A stretch of DNA of 64,000 nt, from positions 15,959,001 through 16,023,000 of the forward strand of contig CM069877.1 in NCBI GenBank assembly GCA_036172665.1, in the 5' to 3' direction. The first letter of the stretch is position 1, and every line of letters starts with the position of its first letter. Shown piece by piece: positions 11,248 through 22,794 of this stretch. This DNA is from Prosopocoilus inquinatus. Taxonomy: Eukaryota > Arthropoda > Insecta > Coleoptera > Lucanidae. The position numbers and the translations under genes were made by a program. The notes beneath the pieces were generated by a model. That model had not been told where the DNA came from. It searched no databases and saw only the letters and a list, made by a program, of their open reading frames with translations.

Positions 11248-11447
11248 AATCAAAAATAAAAAATATTGGTTGTCATTTAAAAAAAATCTTGATGACGTCA
11301 TAACTTAAAAAAAATTCATGAAAATATCTCAAAATATACTTCTTCTTATGCGCTGTAATTTGAATCGCTATACCCCTTTTAGATTTTTGCTTTATTACAA
11401 ATATTAACGGAATTATGGATTTTATCCGCTACTTAGTTTCCACGCTG
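11248..11447 (-). mobile_element. hAT-like terminus / MITE fragment
   Basis: About 190 bp is an inverted copy of 48370-48560, where the same terminus precedes a hAT transposase relic. The outer end on the minus strand reads CAGCGTGGAAACTAAG, like a hAT inverted repeat. The copies diverge inside the element after TATTTTTTA. No coding part is attached here. Confidence 0.7.
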
Positions 11448-11789
11448 TATTTCGATGATGAAGCATTAGCTTTACTGTAAGATTAAAATTATTCCTTCTC
11501 ATTTTCCATAAAACTCATAACCTTTTTTCATTATGTTTTAGTGCACATTTTGATTTTTTATTGTAAAAATCATTACTATAATTATTATATTACTATTTGA
11601 TATTCTTTTGCATTAGTTTTAATAAAAATTTGCGTCTCCTGTTCACAGCAATTGCCAACAATTAAGTTTCTGTAGATCCTTAATTTTTTTTTAATAAATT
11701 ATTCAAGTTTCTGTGGTTTTTCATTGCTCATATGAAGCTTTAACCCTTTTTCATTAAGAATACAAAATTTGATAACGATATATCAATAA
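11448..11789. other. AT-rich DNA without a gene
   Basis: No ORF with recognisable content. It lies between the hAT-like fragment and the right inverted flank. Confidence 0.4.
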
Positions 11790-12155
11790 ATTGCGAACTT
11801 ACAGATTTTTGGCCAGCGACACTGCATTTGGCACCATAGTGCACCGGCTCGACAAAGCGAAATGCATTTGAATTTATATTTGCCGAGCACGTGCAGAACC
11901 CGTTCCGCACCTGTGCATTGCAGGCCGCTTGCACGAAAGTGATAGCATTTTGCACTGGCTGCACCAGTGCGCACTGAGTGTATCTACATCTCGGGTCAGC
12001 TTTATATAATAAAACAAGATAGAGATACACTCACTGCTCACTGGTGTAGCCAGCTAAAACGCTATGAGAATAGAGCTTAAACGTTCTATTCTTCTGCGAG
12101 TAGAAAAAGCCATCTATCATCACAGCTCCTTTATGAAGTTACCCTAACTGTTGAT
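11790..12155 (-). repeat. Right inverted flank of the RAG1-like composite, with an internal hairpin
   Basis: It is the inverted partner of 7195-7520. Inside it, 11946-11990 and about 12018-12062 form a hairpin (GCATTTTGCACTGGCTGCAC paired with GTGTAGCCAGCTAAAACGC, extended by ACTGAGTGTATCT/AGATACACTCA) that the left flank lacks. Confidence 0.6.
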
Positions 12156-12999
12156 TTGAAGAGTTACCCTCCACCACCAGTATCAAAATATGTGTTATGC
12201 ACAAACATATATTTTTAAATGTTAAAGTGTACAGACGATTTGTTCTTCAAAAAGAGCTACTTTGAGTTCGATATCTTTGTGAAAACGAACCAGTTTACAA
12301 ATGATCCTATCCTATTGGTCGTAGGATTATTACCGAAGCGAGAGCGAAAATGCTAAACTCAGATAAACAATGTTCACCATGACAAAAGAAGACAGGGCGC
12401 GTTTCGTTTATAATGGAAACGAATCTGCGGGGCGGAGCTCCTTTATCTCGACTCTCTTCGTGAAATTATTTTTAAGGCAACCTGCCGGAATTGTTGCTCG
12501 CTGATGTTCGAAGGAGAATCTTTTTAAATCCCTGACCCCTGAAGGTTTTTCGGATTAGGCAGCCCAATAATCAAATCAAAAACCACTTCGTGTTCGCTTT
12601 ATTGAAAGAGAAGTGGGGGGAGGGGGAGGGGGGATATTAAGTTATGCAACTGTCTAATCAAAGCGAAAACACCCTCTAGAGAGACGAATGAATCGTTATA
12701 ACTTTTTGCGCAATTTCAGCTTTTAGCCTGTAATAGGCGGACGCGGCGCGTCGAGAAGCCGTCGCCAAATGCGTTAGACAAAGGAAAGCCTGGAATTATT
12801 CACTCACGCTGATTACCGCACTCGAATTTATTTTGTGCACGCATGTAATTATCTTGCTTGACATGGTGATATTCATTATTATGTAACTACAATAAACTAA
12901 AAAAAGAAAGTCATAAATCAACGAGCGAGACAAAATTTACTGTCTAAAACTAAATTTTGCGTAGTGCATTATTGAGCATCCTCAAAAACAACATTCTTT
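12156..12999. other. Non-repetitive DNA, no gene; G-rich run at 12608-12632
   Basis: No supported ORF. A run of guanine blocks (GTGGGGGGAGGGGGAGGGGG) could form a G-quadruplex. The segment around 12730-12830 is more GC-rich and might be conserved non-coding sequence, but nothing proves it. Confidence 0.4.
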
Positions 13000-13500
13000 T
13001 GCGTTTCTAGGCGTCAGAAAGTAACTTGTCTAGCGCATTGTTGATAGTAAAAGTCGAAGATATTCATATTTTTCCTGAGATAAGGCCTTACAGCAGATGT
13101 ATAAAGTTTTGAGGGCGGGTAAAAGCGTCATCAATGAATTCCTTTCGCCCGCTCCTGAGCGTCCGCTAATACGCGTTTCCTTAATCCCTCCCTCCGATTC
13201 GGTCACTATAACGTTTAACCCTTTCGAGACGGTATTCACGGTATTCAGTATCTGTATGGTACATATATGTACCAGGAGTCTCGAAAGGGTTAAAGGTTGC
13301 TTCATCTCATAGAAATTTTAAAATAATCTTTCTCGGACAACAAAAAATCGAAGAAATTCGTGCTTTCTCTGAGGTAAAGCTTTACAGCAGATGCACACAG
13401 TTTTAAGGGTGGGTAAATAACGTCATCAATTAATTAGCTTTGTCCGCTCCCGAGCGCCTACTAATGAAAACGCGTCTCCTTCAGCTGCATTCGATTTACC
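13000..13500 (+). repeat. Two units of a ~240-bp tandem repeat
   Basis: Two diverged units share GTCGAAGA.ATTC, CCTTACAGCAGAT, AAGTTTTGAGGG.GGGTAAA, CGTCATCAAT and CCGCTCCTGAGCG. The first unit is lengthened by the TTAA-flanked insertion at 13219-13289. The same family is at 20195-20640. ORFs drawn through it are not genes. Confidence 0.85.
13219..13289. mobile_element. 71-bp piggyBac-like mini-element with TTAA duplications
   Basis: Perfect 12-bp inverted repeats CCCTTTCGAGAC / GTCTCGAAAGGG bound the element, and TTAA flanks it at 13215-13218 and 13290-13293. The related repeat unit near 20495 has one TTAA at the same place (ACGTTTAAAGG) and no insert, giving an empty-site comparison. piggyBac-type transposases insert at TTAA, usually with ends starting CCC (known). 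The core holds TGGTACATATATGTACCA, itself a palindrome. No coding capacity. Confidence 0.88.
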
Positions 13501-14559
13501 GATTTAGATCTAAACCAGACCTTAGCATGGTAAGGGAACATGACGGGGTATATCCCCTTTCTTCGCGATATTAGTTGCGCGCTTATCTCAGCAACCAATC
13601 ACACTGGGACCTTTTTTGTAACTTCTTTGTGATCACACTTGTTTGTTAATGGATTCATTGTTATCGTCGATGGGTGGGGGATACTACAAGCTGGCTCTTC
13701 TCGTATTTTATCCCCAGGTTTGATCTAAACCGATTCAAACAGCTTTGCTGCGTTCATTTTCTTCTAGATCAATTAACCCCCACCATAATTTAAAGTGATC
13801 CAAATCACTTCAGAGTGATCCTGCTTATTTAAAGAATCATTTAGATCGCACAATGGTTTTGAGGTTAGAAATTTAATTAATAGGTGTAAACTTGTTCGTT
13901 TCGCTATCTTAGGGATGTGCAGTGAAATGATTGAAGAAATTTCGTAGAGGAAATTTCCTGAAATTTCACTTTTACTTTCACTTTTCGAAATTGCCAAAAG
14001 AATGGAAATTTCTAGGTTATTGAAATTTCTGTGAAAATTTCTTAGTTGGAAATTTCTCTTTCGTTTGGAATTTTCACTGAAATTTCCAAATATCAATCTC
14101 GCATTTTACATAACAGAATACTTATGATACTTGTTAAGCTTTTTGTAGTAAACAAATCGCCACAGAATATGTAGAATGCACCGTACCTACCTGACGTATT
14201 TAATAACTGCCAACCCGTCTGATTTATAGTAAAAGTGACGATTTAATTTTTACTTGTGGTTAAATTTTGTTAGTTTTGCGTTACAAAATTTATGACTGTG
14301 AGTTTTAAAGCGCGGCGATTCTTAGGATATCTGAGAAAAGACAAATGAGCGCGAGATATTTCTTAAAAAATAAAATTAAAGAAACAAAAAATTATAAAAT
14401 TTTAAAACAAACATTAGCATATGCTGCAAAACGTCATAAAAATTTAACTGGTTTTCTTACCACGTAAAAATATTACTAACAAATTTAGTTTTTTTCTTCT
14501 TTTAAAAATTCTGTACGTTTGAGTTGTGTCAGTATTAAATTAGGTGTGCGATATGTGTA
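13501..14559. other. AT-rich DNA with a GAAATTTC-rich patch
   Basis: At 13925-14095 the motif GAAATTTC and near variants recur more than ten times, on both strands because the motif is palindromic. A second patch lies at about 15150-15310. No gene seen. Confidence 0.5.
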
Positions 14560-14869
14560 CAGGGTGAATAAGAAGTACAAGTACAGAAGGAACATCGAAA
14601 GAGCAGTTTTATGTAATTTTAAGTTTTATAGATAAAAATTAAAGTTAAATGGGTAATTATTTGCCACATACTGGCATTCTTTTTTCTGTGACGTCAACGA
14701 TATTTTTCTTAATTGCAACTAACCATAGCCCAAGATTGTAGTGTCACAGAAAGAAGAAAACGCCAATTTGTGGCAAATAATTAGCCATTTAACTTTTATT
14801 TAAACTGTTTTTCTGTAAAACTTATAATAATGGCTCTACCTTCGATGTTCCTTACTTTTTATTCCCGCC
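14560..14869. mobile_element. Long-TIR MITE (~310 bp)
   Basis: Left arm 14560-14695 and right arm 14745-14869 are inverted copies: GGAACATCGAA, AGTTAAATGG.TAATTATTTGCCACA and CTGTGAC occur in mirror order. The centre has no ORF. A non-autonomous DNA transposon of unknown family. Confidence 0.8.
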
Positions 14870-15336
14870 ATATATTTTCTTAAAATTCAGTAAAACTGAA
14901 AGTGATAATGAGACCGAAGCATTAGATTTACCTGATTTTGATTAAAATTGAAATTATTTGAATTTGCCTTTGGTTTTTCCTTATTTGTCTGTATAAGTAT
15001 ACTTTGACTGCAGGACAACAATTGCTATAAAAATAATAATAATAATAATACAGTAAAAGACAAATTTAATTAGTGACTTTTCAATATTGTTATAGCACAT
15101 TATTATTATTTATATGTATTTATTTTTTTTCTTTAGTTTTTGATTTCTTTGATATTTTATTGAATTTTCAAAGAAATTTCATTCTTTTTACTTAATGTGA
15201 AATTTCTTGGAAATTTCATTGCATTTTCTGTTGAAACGTTTCACTTTAAAAATAATGAAATATTTCCACGTCTTTCAAAAAAAAATATATATTTTCTTGA
15301 AATTTCCATATCGCTGCATAAGTCATATAAGTGTGA

Positions 15337-15900
15337 TATACAGGGAGTCCCAGAGTAACATAAATTTTCTTGCTATTTCAGATATCGACTGGATTTTTTT
15401 TTTATATAATAGGAGTGCTTATATTAAATATTTTAAAAATACTCTTGTTTGTATACAGAGTGTCCAAGTATTATAAAAATATCGATGGTACGTTCTTTTA
15501 AATTGAGATACCCTATTTTGACTCCATTTTTGAATTCAACGTTAAATTTATTTGAGTCATTTTTAGGTGTCAATCACTTTTTGATGTGAGTCAATTTTTT
15601 CTTAAAAATTCCCGGATGCAAGGTTCCATTCAAAAATTCGTAACTTCTAAACCACTAAAGATAACGCAACCGATTTTTTTTTCAGTCAGTTCCCTAGGCT
15701 GTAGCCAAGCTTTCAAGATAAAGCCGAGTCGTGAAGATATGTTTCAAGGTTTGCTGCGATTTTTTGAATACGAATAACTATAAATAACAAAACTCCATTT
15801 TTTCAAATAGAACAGCCTGTATATTTTCACACCATTAGCTTACACAGTTTGATATATTTCTAATGATTTTAAGAGACATTTGTAATCTAATTTTGTAAAA
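15337..15900 (+). repeat. CAGGGTG-family element, full-length-like copy
   Basis: It begins TACAGGGAGTCCCAGAG. Blocks TATCGACT, GATTTTTTT, TGTCCAAG, GTTAAATTTATTTGAGT, AAAATTCCCGGATGCAAGGTTCCATTCAAAAA and AACCACTAAAGATAACGC recur in order at 33682-34080 (same strand) and 34600-35125 (inverted). The short ORF at 15586-15777 is part of this repeat, not a gene. Confidence 0.8.
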
Positions 15901-15981
15901 TTTTGTAAAGCCCCATAGACTTTCAATGCTCTTTGCACTTCCATGTTTCACAGGTCTTTTTCATATAATATCGTTCAATAT

Positions 15982-16378
15982 TACAACAACACACCAGAAA
16001 TACTGAAATCTTTAACGATTCTATCATTTAAACGTCATATGAAAGCATTTTTGTTAGGTAATCAGTGACCAAATTGTCCTCACTGACAATTTAGTATACT
16101 TGTCATCGTTATTTTTCCGGGCAGCTGGAGATTATTATTATTTTTTTTAGTTTTGATATTAGAAGTGTATTATTTGCTTACTTACAGATTATATTTAAAG
16201 CCGCCTGAAATTAATAACTATTTTTTTTTCATTTAACCAAGGGTTCCGAAGGCAGGGCAGCATATTTCTTTGGAAATTGCTGATTCGGAATCCTTTGGTC
16301 ACCATTTATCAAAATGATTTACTTTGTTTTTTTATTGCATTATGAATTTGTGACCAATAAAGATTATTATTATTATTA
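15982..16378 (+). pseudogene. 3' end of a LINE retrotransposon
   Basis: A short frame reads YNNTPEILKSLTILSFKRHMKAFLL then stops at 16066, the style of the extreme C-terminus of CR1/Jockey-like ORF2 proteins. It is followed by about 300 bp of 3' UTR ending GACCAATAAAG and an (ATT)n tail, the usual end of insect LINEs. Only this 5'-truncated piece is present. Confidence 0.6.
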
Positions 16379-18040
16379 AAAATATACGAAATAATAATGC
16401 GATGTGCTGGGCCGTATTATCACACAATGTTTTCATATCTTTGTTTTTTTTTAACAAATAAGGATCGTTAATTATTTGTTAGAAAAGCAAAGGTATGTAA
16501 ACATTTCCATGCTACCTCAATGTAACAGTTTCTCGCATTTCTTCTGAAAACAGGAATAAATTTTCCGCAATATTAAATACTTATGCCAAATGTTAAAAGT
16601 CATTATAAAAATACATCGTGCTGTTAAAGGAAATTAAAGAAGGCGTGGCCTTGTTGAAACAGTTGAAGGTGTAACTCATGGGACTTCTGAGGGTTAAATA
16701 AAAAAGTTATTTTGAAACTGCAAAACACTGACTTATCTTGCATAAATGAAAATTTACTTACTTTTTATTTTTTCACTTTTTTATCTTTTCAAAAAAAAAA
16801 TAACACCATTGACGTTATACAAATAACAATTATGGCATATTTTTTATCATTTATTATTTTTATCACGATGGCAACCGTAGAAACAAACACCAAATCAAGT
16901 CGCCCCTTAGCGGATTCAGACGCACTTGTATTCGATTCTTGATCTGGTCACTGTGGCAACTGCCGGGGAAAACAGTATAAAGACTGCCCACGACGATTAA
17001 GGATTGACGACGCTCATCGCTGATTCGAACGATAGTTCATCCAATGGTATAGAATTATCAATTTCCGACCGGATCCGATGGATGTAGAAGCCGGCGCAAA
17101 AGCCGATTCAAATCAGTTTTTGCAAGTACATTGCACCTGACAAATTACTCACACATACGTCGCGCACTCTCCCTTGTAGTCCGACCTTCACACACATAAG
17201 CAGGGTAGCCCAGCGCTCTATATTGTAGTGAAGTTTATCATGTACGCTTTGTGCAGTAAAATTATGTACACGTCTTATGACTGTTTTCTACATTTTTTTA
17301 GTTATTTAAATTACACTTCATAAATTGAGCTGAACATTCAAGGTGGCAGCACGTACTCGTATCAATTTTAATTCACGACGCTTTTAATTTTGGATATTCA
17401 TGATTTATTATTAGTTTATTATTAATTACTCTTCCTAGTATACTTTATATTCTAATCGACAAGACACCAATGTAAAATATTTCAGCTCAAGACATGATCA
17501 CATGAGCGCACGCGTTCAAAGGGTCAAGCAGACGGATCTTTTCACCTACCAATATTAAACGTTTCCAAACTTTAAATCTCTATATATTTAAATTAAATTT
17601 TAGTGAAAAGAATATAAGGCATTGTTTATGTTTCTTCAGATAATACTATCATTTTGCGGCGATTTGAATCTTCAATAGCTATTGAATCTCCACTTTTGCG
17701 TGTCTTGTGCTCTCGAAAGGGTACTTGTCTTGCATATTCTGCTAATTTCGTTATTACCGTAAACTAGAAGTCTACGAGATCCTACTTTTAAACTCACTTA
17801 TCTGTTTCAGGCGTTTTTTTTTTAAATCTAAATACTCTGAATTTGCCGATATTCGTGTCCTGTGAAACTTTCCTTATGAGAAACTGTCTCCTAGTTTAAT
17901 AATAATTCGAATATTTGCGTGATAATCTAAAGGCACTTTGACACACCCAATAAACAAATATTTCAATTTTGACAATTTGTTTCCGTATTTGTGTCCACTT
18001 CACACTATTAAATAATTACTGTATTTGTTTTTTTTTTGCA
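16379..18040. other. AT-rich DNA, no gene
   Basis: No ORF with recognisable similarity. The stretch around 16960-17230 is more GC-rich but has no coding signature. Confidence 0.35.
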
Positions 18041-18043
18041 CAG

Positions 18044-18465
18044 GACTTTACATACATTCGCTCAGTGCTCTATTACTGTAGTCAAGCGAATCCTCACACA
18101 TCTTCACATTACATACCACCTAACGCTGCCTCTTATATCCAGTCGACCAATCAAGTACGTGTCTGTGAAGACTACAACCTCCAGTAACTCGTAGTCATCC
18201 AAGAAATGTCTGTGGGCAATACCATCTTCTTGAATTCCGCTGCCTTCAGAGGAGTTACGACTGAATCAGAGAGACGAGTCAAGGACTACGTTTCTCCACA
18301 TCGTTCATTTCGTCAGAGAGCAGACCGTTCCAGATCTACTCATCCCTTTGTTCGACGAGCCTGCCAACAACTGGATGTCTTCATTACTTGTTATACGTTC
18401 CAACATGTTGTTTCTACGTTTATAAGTTGTTTTAATTATTATTATTGAATAAAATATATGCCCAC
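18044..18465 (+). other. Exon-like segment of unknown identity
   Basis: A pyrimidine tract and CAG at 18024-18043 look like a splice acceptor. About 400 bp of less AT-rich sequence follows and ends with AATAAA at 18448-18453. Two short ORFs (17969-18187 and 18206-18448) resemble nothing known. It could be a terminal exon of a non-coding transcript or part of a retroelement. Confidence 0.25.
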
Positions 18466-20194
18466 AAAAGGTTTCGTTTGTGATTGTTTCACCAGCATTT
18501 TGCAGGGGTTATTCCAAAAGAAACCAACACAACAAAATAAAAACTGAAAAAACCTTGCCTACAGAGAGAAAAGATCTTAACCCTGGACATTACTTCGTAG
18601 GTGCGTAGTTCTCATGACATCTCAGCGATGTTTTGTCGTGATTATAATATCTTGATAGACTTTTAAATAGACCTATCAATATCCGTTCGCCCGAAAGAGT
18701 TTAGTAAGCAAAGTTGTTTAAATGAAAAATCTCATTTTTTATTTCTCTTGTGCCGCAGTAAAACACGAGTTAAAATGGGGTTAGAAAGCAAAAACCCACG
18801 AATGAACTGTCGATTTTTAACCTGGAAAGCTTAGTTAGGCCTTTTCCATTTATCCTCGAAACTTTCCTACAGGTTCGATGATTTTAAAGGGCGCAGGGAC
18901 CGTTTTCCAAAAGCTGCTTCCCGTTAGATGACGTTTTACCCTTTTTCCTGCTCCTGGAACTTGATTTTGCGATCTGACTTCCAGGATTTCATCATAGCTC
19001 TAGAGCGCTAAATTTAAGCCCTACATTTGCTTTTTTAATTAGGACGCTCGGGAGCTGACTAAAGTAATCCATTGGTGACTTATTAACGCACCCTCAAAAA
19101 TTTCTTTGAGATGGAAAAATAAATAAATTCAGGGACGGAGTAATTAATAATTAATTTCTTTTGCACAGAATATGGAAATTTCGGCACTCGTTATCCGAGA
19201 TCGCTTTTTTCCGATTTAATTTTTAAATTTCCGCGGCGAAACAAAATTGAATGAATGACCCAATTGATTAAAAAAATAAATAAATTGAATAAAGCTGAAT
19301 ATTGGCAGAGCTAATTCAAACATAACAGGGAATCGATGTTTGAAACCGGATTACATTAATCAAATCAAACATACGCCGAGTGTCACACAAATTTAAATAA
19401 AATATATGCGCGCTTCCAAGGATATGTAAACACGGACCAGAAGCGCGCGCTAATGAAGATAAATAGGTTTGTTAAAACGACAGCAATTTTTATCTAATGT
19501 ATCTGTCAACAGTAATTTCGACATCTCTCTCTCTCTCTCTTTCTCCCTGATAAATAGTCCGCGCGGTGAAAACATGCTGCGGCTTATTTTCCTCGGTGGT
19601 GGTGGTTTGATAAAGCCCTTCTTCCATTACCGTGCGAATGTAAAAGACATCCTTCAAATTGGATTTCCTGGATATTATTATTATTATTTAATGGATCGCC
19701 GGATGGTTTAAAAGGCAGAAGAGAAAACTTGCGCAAAACAAATTCTTTGTACATACCCTCACACACGTCCACAGTCGCATTCGCATTTAGGGGGAAGAGA
19801 AGGAGAGAGTGAGATAGAGACGAGACAAAGGAGAGTATAAAATAATTCTGATTCCAGTCCGCGCTCTTGTTTGTAGTATTCCTCTCCTGTCGATGCTATA
19901 ATATTTCAAAGCAATATAATGATAAAGCAATCGCTGTAATTCCAGTCAGCTTTCCTTTGAGATTCCGGATTACGGACATTTCGTGAGACGAATACTGCGT
20001 CGAGTTCACCTGTTTCATGTTGACAATGTATTTAATAGGATCTGCTTTCTAAAGGCGGTATAATCACGACCCCAAGATTCCACCATCCCCACATTTCCAT
20101 TCGCTTTAGGTCTTTGTTTTCTTTTTTCTGACAGGTATCATTAAAGAACGTGCGATTTTATTTGCTTTTAATCGCATCGTCTCAGGTGTAACTT
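18466..20194. other. Mostly single-copy-looking DNA, no gene
   Basis: A (CT)n run lies at 19527-19542 and (ATT)n near 19674-19687. No supported gene. Confidence 0.35.
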
Positions 20195-20640
20195 CAACTT
20201 CCACTAATGATGACGTTTTTACTTAATCCGGAGAATAGCTCACGATGACGTTTAAATTTCGTTTTGATTGCTTCATCTTAAAGAAATTTCAAAGTAACCT
20301 ACCTCGGGCACTATCGACAGTAAAAGTTAAAGAAATTCGTGCTTTCCCTGAAATAAGGCCTTACAGCAGAACCATTAAGTTTTGAGGGTGGGTAAATAAC
20401 GTCATCAATAAATTACTATTGCCCGCTCCTGAGCGTCCACTAATGATGAAGCGTTTCCTTAACCCTCCATATAGATGGCTATGACGTTTAAAGGTTTCGT
20501 TTGCGATTGCCTCATCTCAAAGAAATTTCAAAGTAATCTACCTCAGGCACTGTCGATAGCAAAAGTCGAAGAAATTCATGTTTTTCCCGAGATAAGACCC
20601 TATCGCAGATACATAAAGTTTTGAGGGTGCATAAATTATT
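20195..20640 (+). repeat. Second array of the ~240-bp tandem repeat
   Basis: Units repeat with GAAATTTCAAAGTAA at 20283 and 20522 (period about 240). It shares the blocks listed for 13000-13500 and gives the uninterrupted site for the TTAA mini-element (near 20495). Confidence 0.85.
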
Positions 20641-21635
20641 ATTGCGTGAAATAATAATTGATTTTGTTGCTTGAAATAAGATTTGTTTAGTTTTTCACAT
20701 AATTTAATCAATAGATAGTATCTGTTAACAAATTAAAACTACCAGCGTTGCCTCGCGAAAAATTAAATTGGCAACAGAGCCCTTGCTAGAATTTTGTGAC
20801 AAAATTGTCAAGTGTGTGAAATAAATGACAAGGTTATCAATATCTAATAATTATGGTAGATTAAAAAGCGGTAAATGCTTTTATCTTAACATTTGAAATG
20901 TGTTTCTGCTCATATGCAAATACAATTAACGAACATCAACTGATTTATTTCCCACATACCGCAATTGCATCTGCTAGAGGAAAATTAGTTTTCAAAAGTT
21001 TCACAGCAAAACAAACACCAACAAATCAAAGGAAACATAAACGAAAACAATTGACAGTCGGCAGCAACGGGAAATTTGCTAAAGAACATATCTTCAACGA
21101 CTACTATATCCAATGAGTCATTTATAACAACTCTGTAGGTAAAAGCGAAAGTTTTTTAAAGTTGAAACTTGACAACACCGGTTAGTCTGATTTGAACTGT
21201 CACAACCTACTTAACCTACTAACTGAAAATTACTTTTACGTTTCTTTGGTGGCAAAGAACTAGTGTTAATAAGTGGCAAACGTTCATTTCTTATTTTCAA
21301 AGATTATTAAACAGAGAATCATTAGTAACAAGTGTGTAGTATGCTAAAGTTCTAGATGAATTCGTGATGAAAAGAATATATTGCAAGATTGCCTAAAATT
21401 ACATTATACAGCATTCAGTAATGGTAAATTTTGAATGAATAGAATGTATATATCATTTCATGTCAGGTTGGGCTATCGTCAAATCAAGGAAAATATCTGT
21501 TTTTATAATTCCATCCTGTCGCCACGAACATTCGCAAGAAGTTACTGAATTAATTATTCCTGTTCTGTTTTGTTGGTGGCCTACTCAACCGAAGTATACA
21601 GGGTAATATTGAACTGTATCTATCGGCATACCCAC
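20641..21635. other. Downstream intron of the beat-like gene, no other gene seen
   Basis: The donor of exon 3 (GT at 21634-21635 on the minus strand) opens into this stretch. I found no further exon on the minus strand down to base 1. Confidence 0.4.
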
Positions 21636-21847
21636 CGGCAACTAAAATGTTGCGTGTTTCCGACACCAGTCGGAACGCCGGGGCCTCACTAGATACTTCA
21701 CATTGGTACGCGCCGCCACTGACCACTTTAATGAGCTTGGACAGACGGACGTAACATCGATTAAAGTCGCAGAACGAACGGTTCTGCTCCAGGTGGACAC
21801 CGGCCACAGGGAACGTCATCGTGTTGGGCTGACGACGAGGCATGTAG
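21636..21847 (-). CDS. Beat-like gene, exon 3 (second half of an Ig domain)
   Basis: On the minus strand a pyrimidine tract and AAG precede CTACATGCC, and the exon ends before GTGGGT. Its frame continues exon 2 exactly (AG + C). It encodes FPVAGVHLEQNRS, a strand with RLSKLIKVVSGG, and YQCEVSSEAPAFRLVSETRN. YxCEVSxEAPxF is the hallmark of the first Ig domain of beaten-path proteins, and the Cys pairs with the one in exon 2. Extra cysteines (SFCDFNRC) are unusual. The residues after ILVAG would enter the second Ig-like region, whose exon lies outside or was not found. Confidence 0.9.
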
Positions 21848-21969
21848 CTTAAAAAAGAAAAAAAAAACAGCTCACGTGAACAGACTTTAAATTCGATCAA
21901 AGAAAAGGGCGTAGTGGCCGTTATTTTTTATAAAAAGAAAAACAAAGGTTCTCTAATAGAAATAGGTAC

Positions 21970-22120
21970 CTGAAGAACTCCTGATCGTCCTTGTACCATT
22001 TAACCGAGTAGAGCTCGTCGTCGCCCATGTCGAAATGGCATTCGAGTGTGATCTCTCGTGAATAGTCGACCATCTTTGGAGCACTCATATTCGTTATGCG
22101 CAGCAGATTTAAGGACAGAA
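21970..22120 (-). CDS. Beat-like gene, exon 2 (first half of an Ig domain)
   Basis: The exon is bounded on the minus strand by TTTCCAG and by GTACCT. It encodes RITNMSAPKMVDYSREITLEC and then DDELYSVKWYKDDQEFF. LYSVKWYK...EF is diagnostic of beat proteins: the Trp is the Ig core residue and C in LEC is the first disulphide Cys. Beat proteins are secreted or membrane-anchored ligands for Side-family receptors in motor-axon defasciculation and synaptic matching (known in Drosophila). Phase with exon 1 (1+2 bases) and exon 3 (2+1) is exact. Which beat paralogue it is cannot be told from one domain. Confidence 0.92.
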
Positions 22121-22435
22121 CTGGAAAGAAAAATAACGAAACGTTAATTTTAATTGGTTCTTGAAAAATAGCAAAATAAAATTCATATGGTTTGAAGTCT
22201 TCGCAATTTCAGTTACAAATGTTTTGAATTTCGCGCTTGAAAAGTTGATTTTCAAGAAGCCTACGTTGTACAATGTTAAGGTGTTAACTAAACATTGCGC
22301 AACACATCATAAGTCGTAAGTAAATCTGTCGTCACTTAAAAATTAATAAATTATTCGTTCTTTTTAAATTTCACGCTTATCGCGGTTATAATTTCTATTT
22401 CGGAAACACAGGTGGCTTTGTAAATTCATCCATAA

Positions 22436-22794
22436 CAAGGTTGGTAGAGCTAGACTGTGTATTATAAGGTTGCCTTGATCAACAGAAGGGTTAGAGGGTG
22501 CGTATCTCGTTACGTCACGTCACGTGATAAATTCCATTGGACATATTAACGAGATTTTTGAGTTATTTGATCAATAAGTTATTTGATCAATAGGACCACA
22601 GAATTGATTCCATTTTTAGTGAATTAGATTAAAGCTTTAGGAAACAGATTAAAACTCACTCTATTTACTTCACTGTGACGGATAGAAGTTACGTGTGACG
22701 TCACGAATTACTTTTGCGGGGAGGAAATTTCAAACTGCATATTAAATGGGAACGAGGCAACCTGCTAGATGCAATATCAGTTTTACCAACCTTG
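22436..22794 (+). mobile_element. 359-bp MITE with 9-bp target duplication (MULE-like)
   Basis: Ends are CAAGGTTGGTAGAGCT and TACCAACCTTG (11-bp inverted core). CATCCATAA directly flanks both sides, a perfect 9-bp target duplication as made by Mutator-like elements (known). A second copy, about as long and inverted, is at 38706-39054, and a fragment is at 5344-5381. No coding capacity. It sits about 315 bp upstream of beat exon 2, inside the intron. Confidence 0.88.

Noticed and set aside
11946..12062. RAG signal-like CACTG words in the right flank
   Set aside because: They belong to a local hairpin, are not at an element end and lack a nonamer at 12 or 23 bases.
13030..13312. ORFs on both strands through the satellite
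   Set aside because: They run through the tandem repeat and the 71-bp insertion; not conserved in the sister unit.
15586..15777. 63-residue ORF similar to one at 33814
   Set aside because: The similarity comes from a shared DNA repeat whose other (inverted) copy does not keep the frame.
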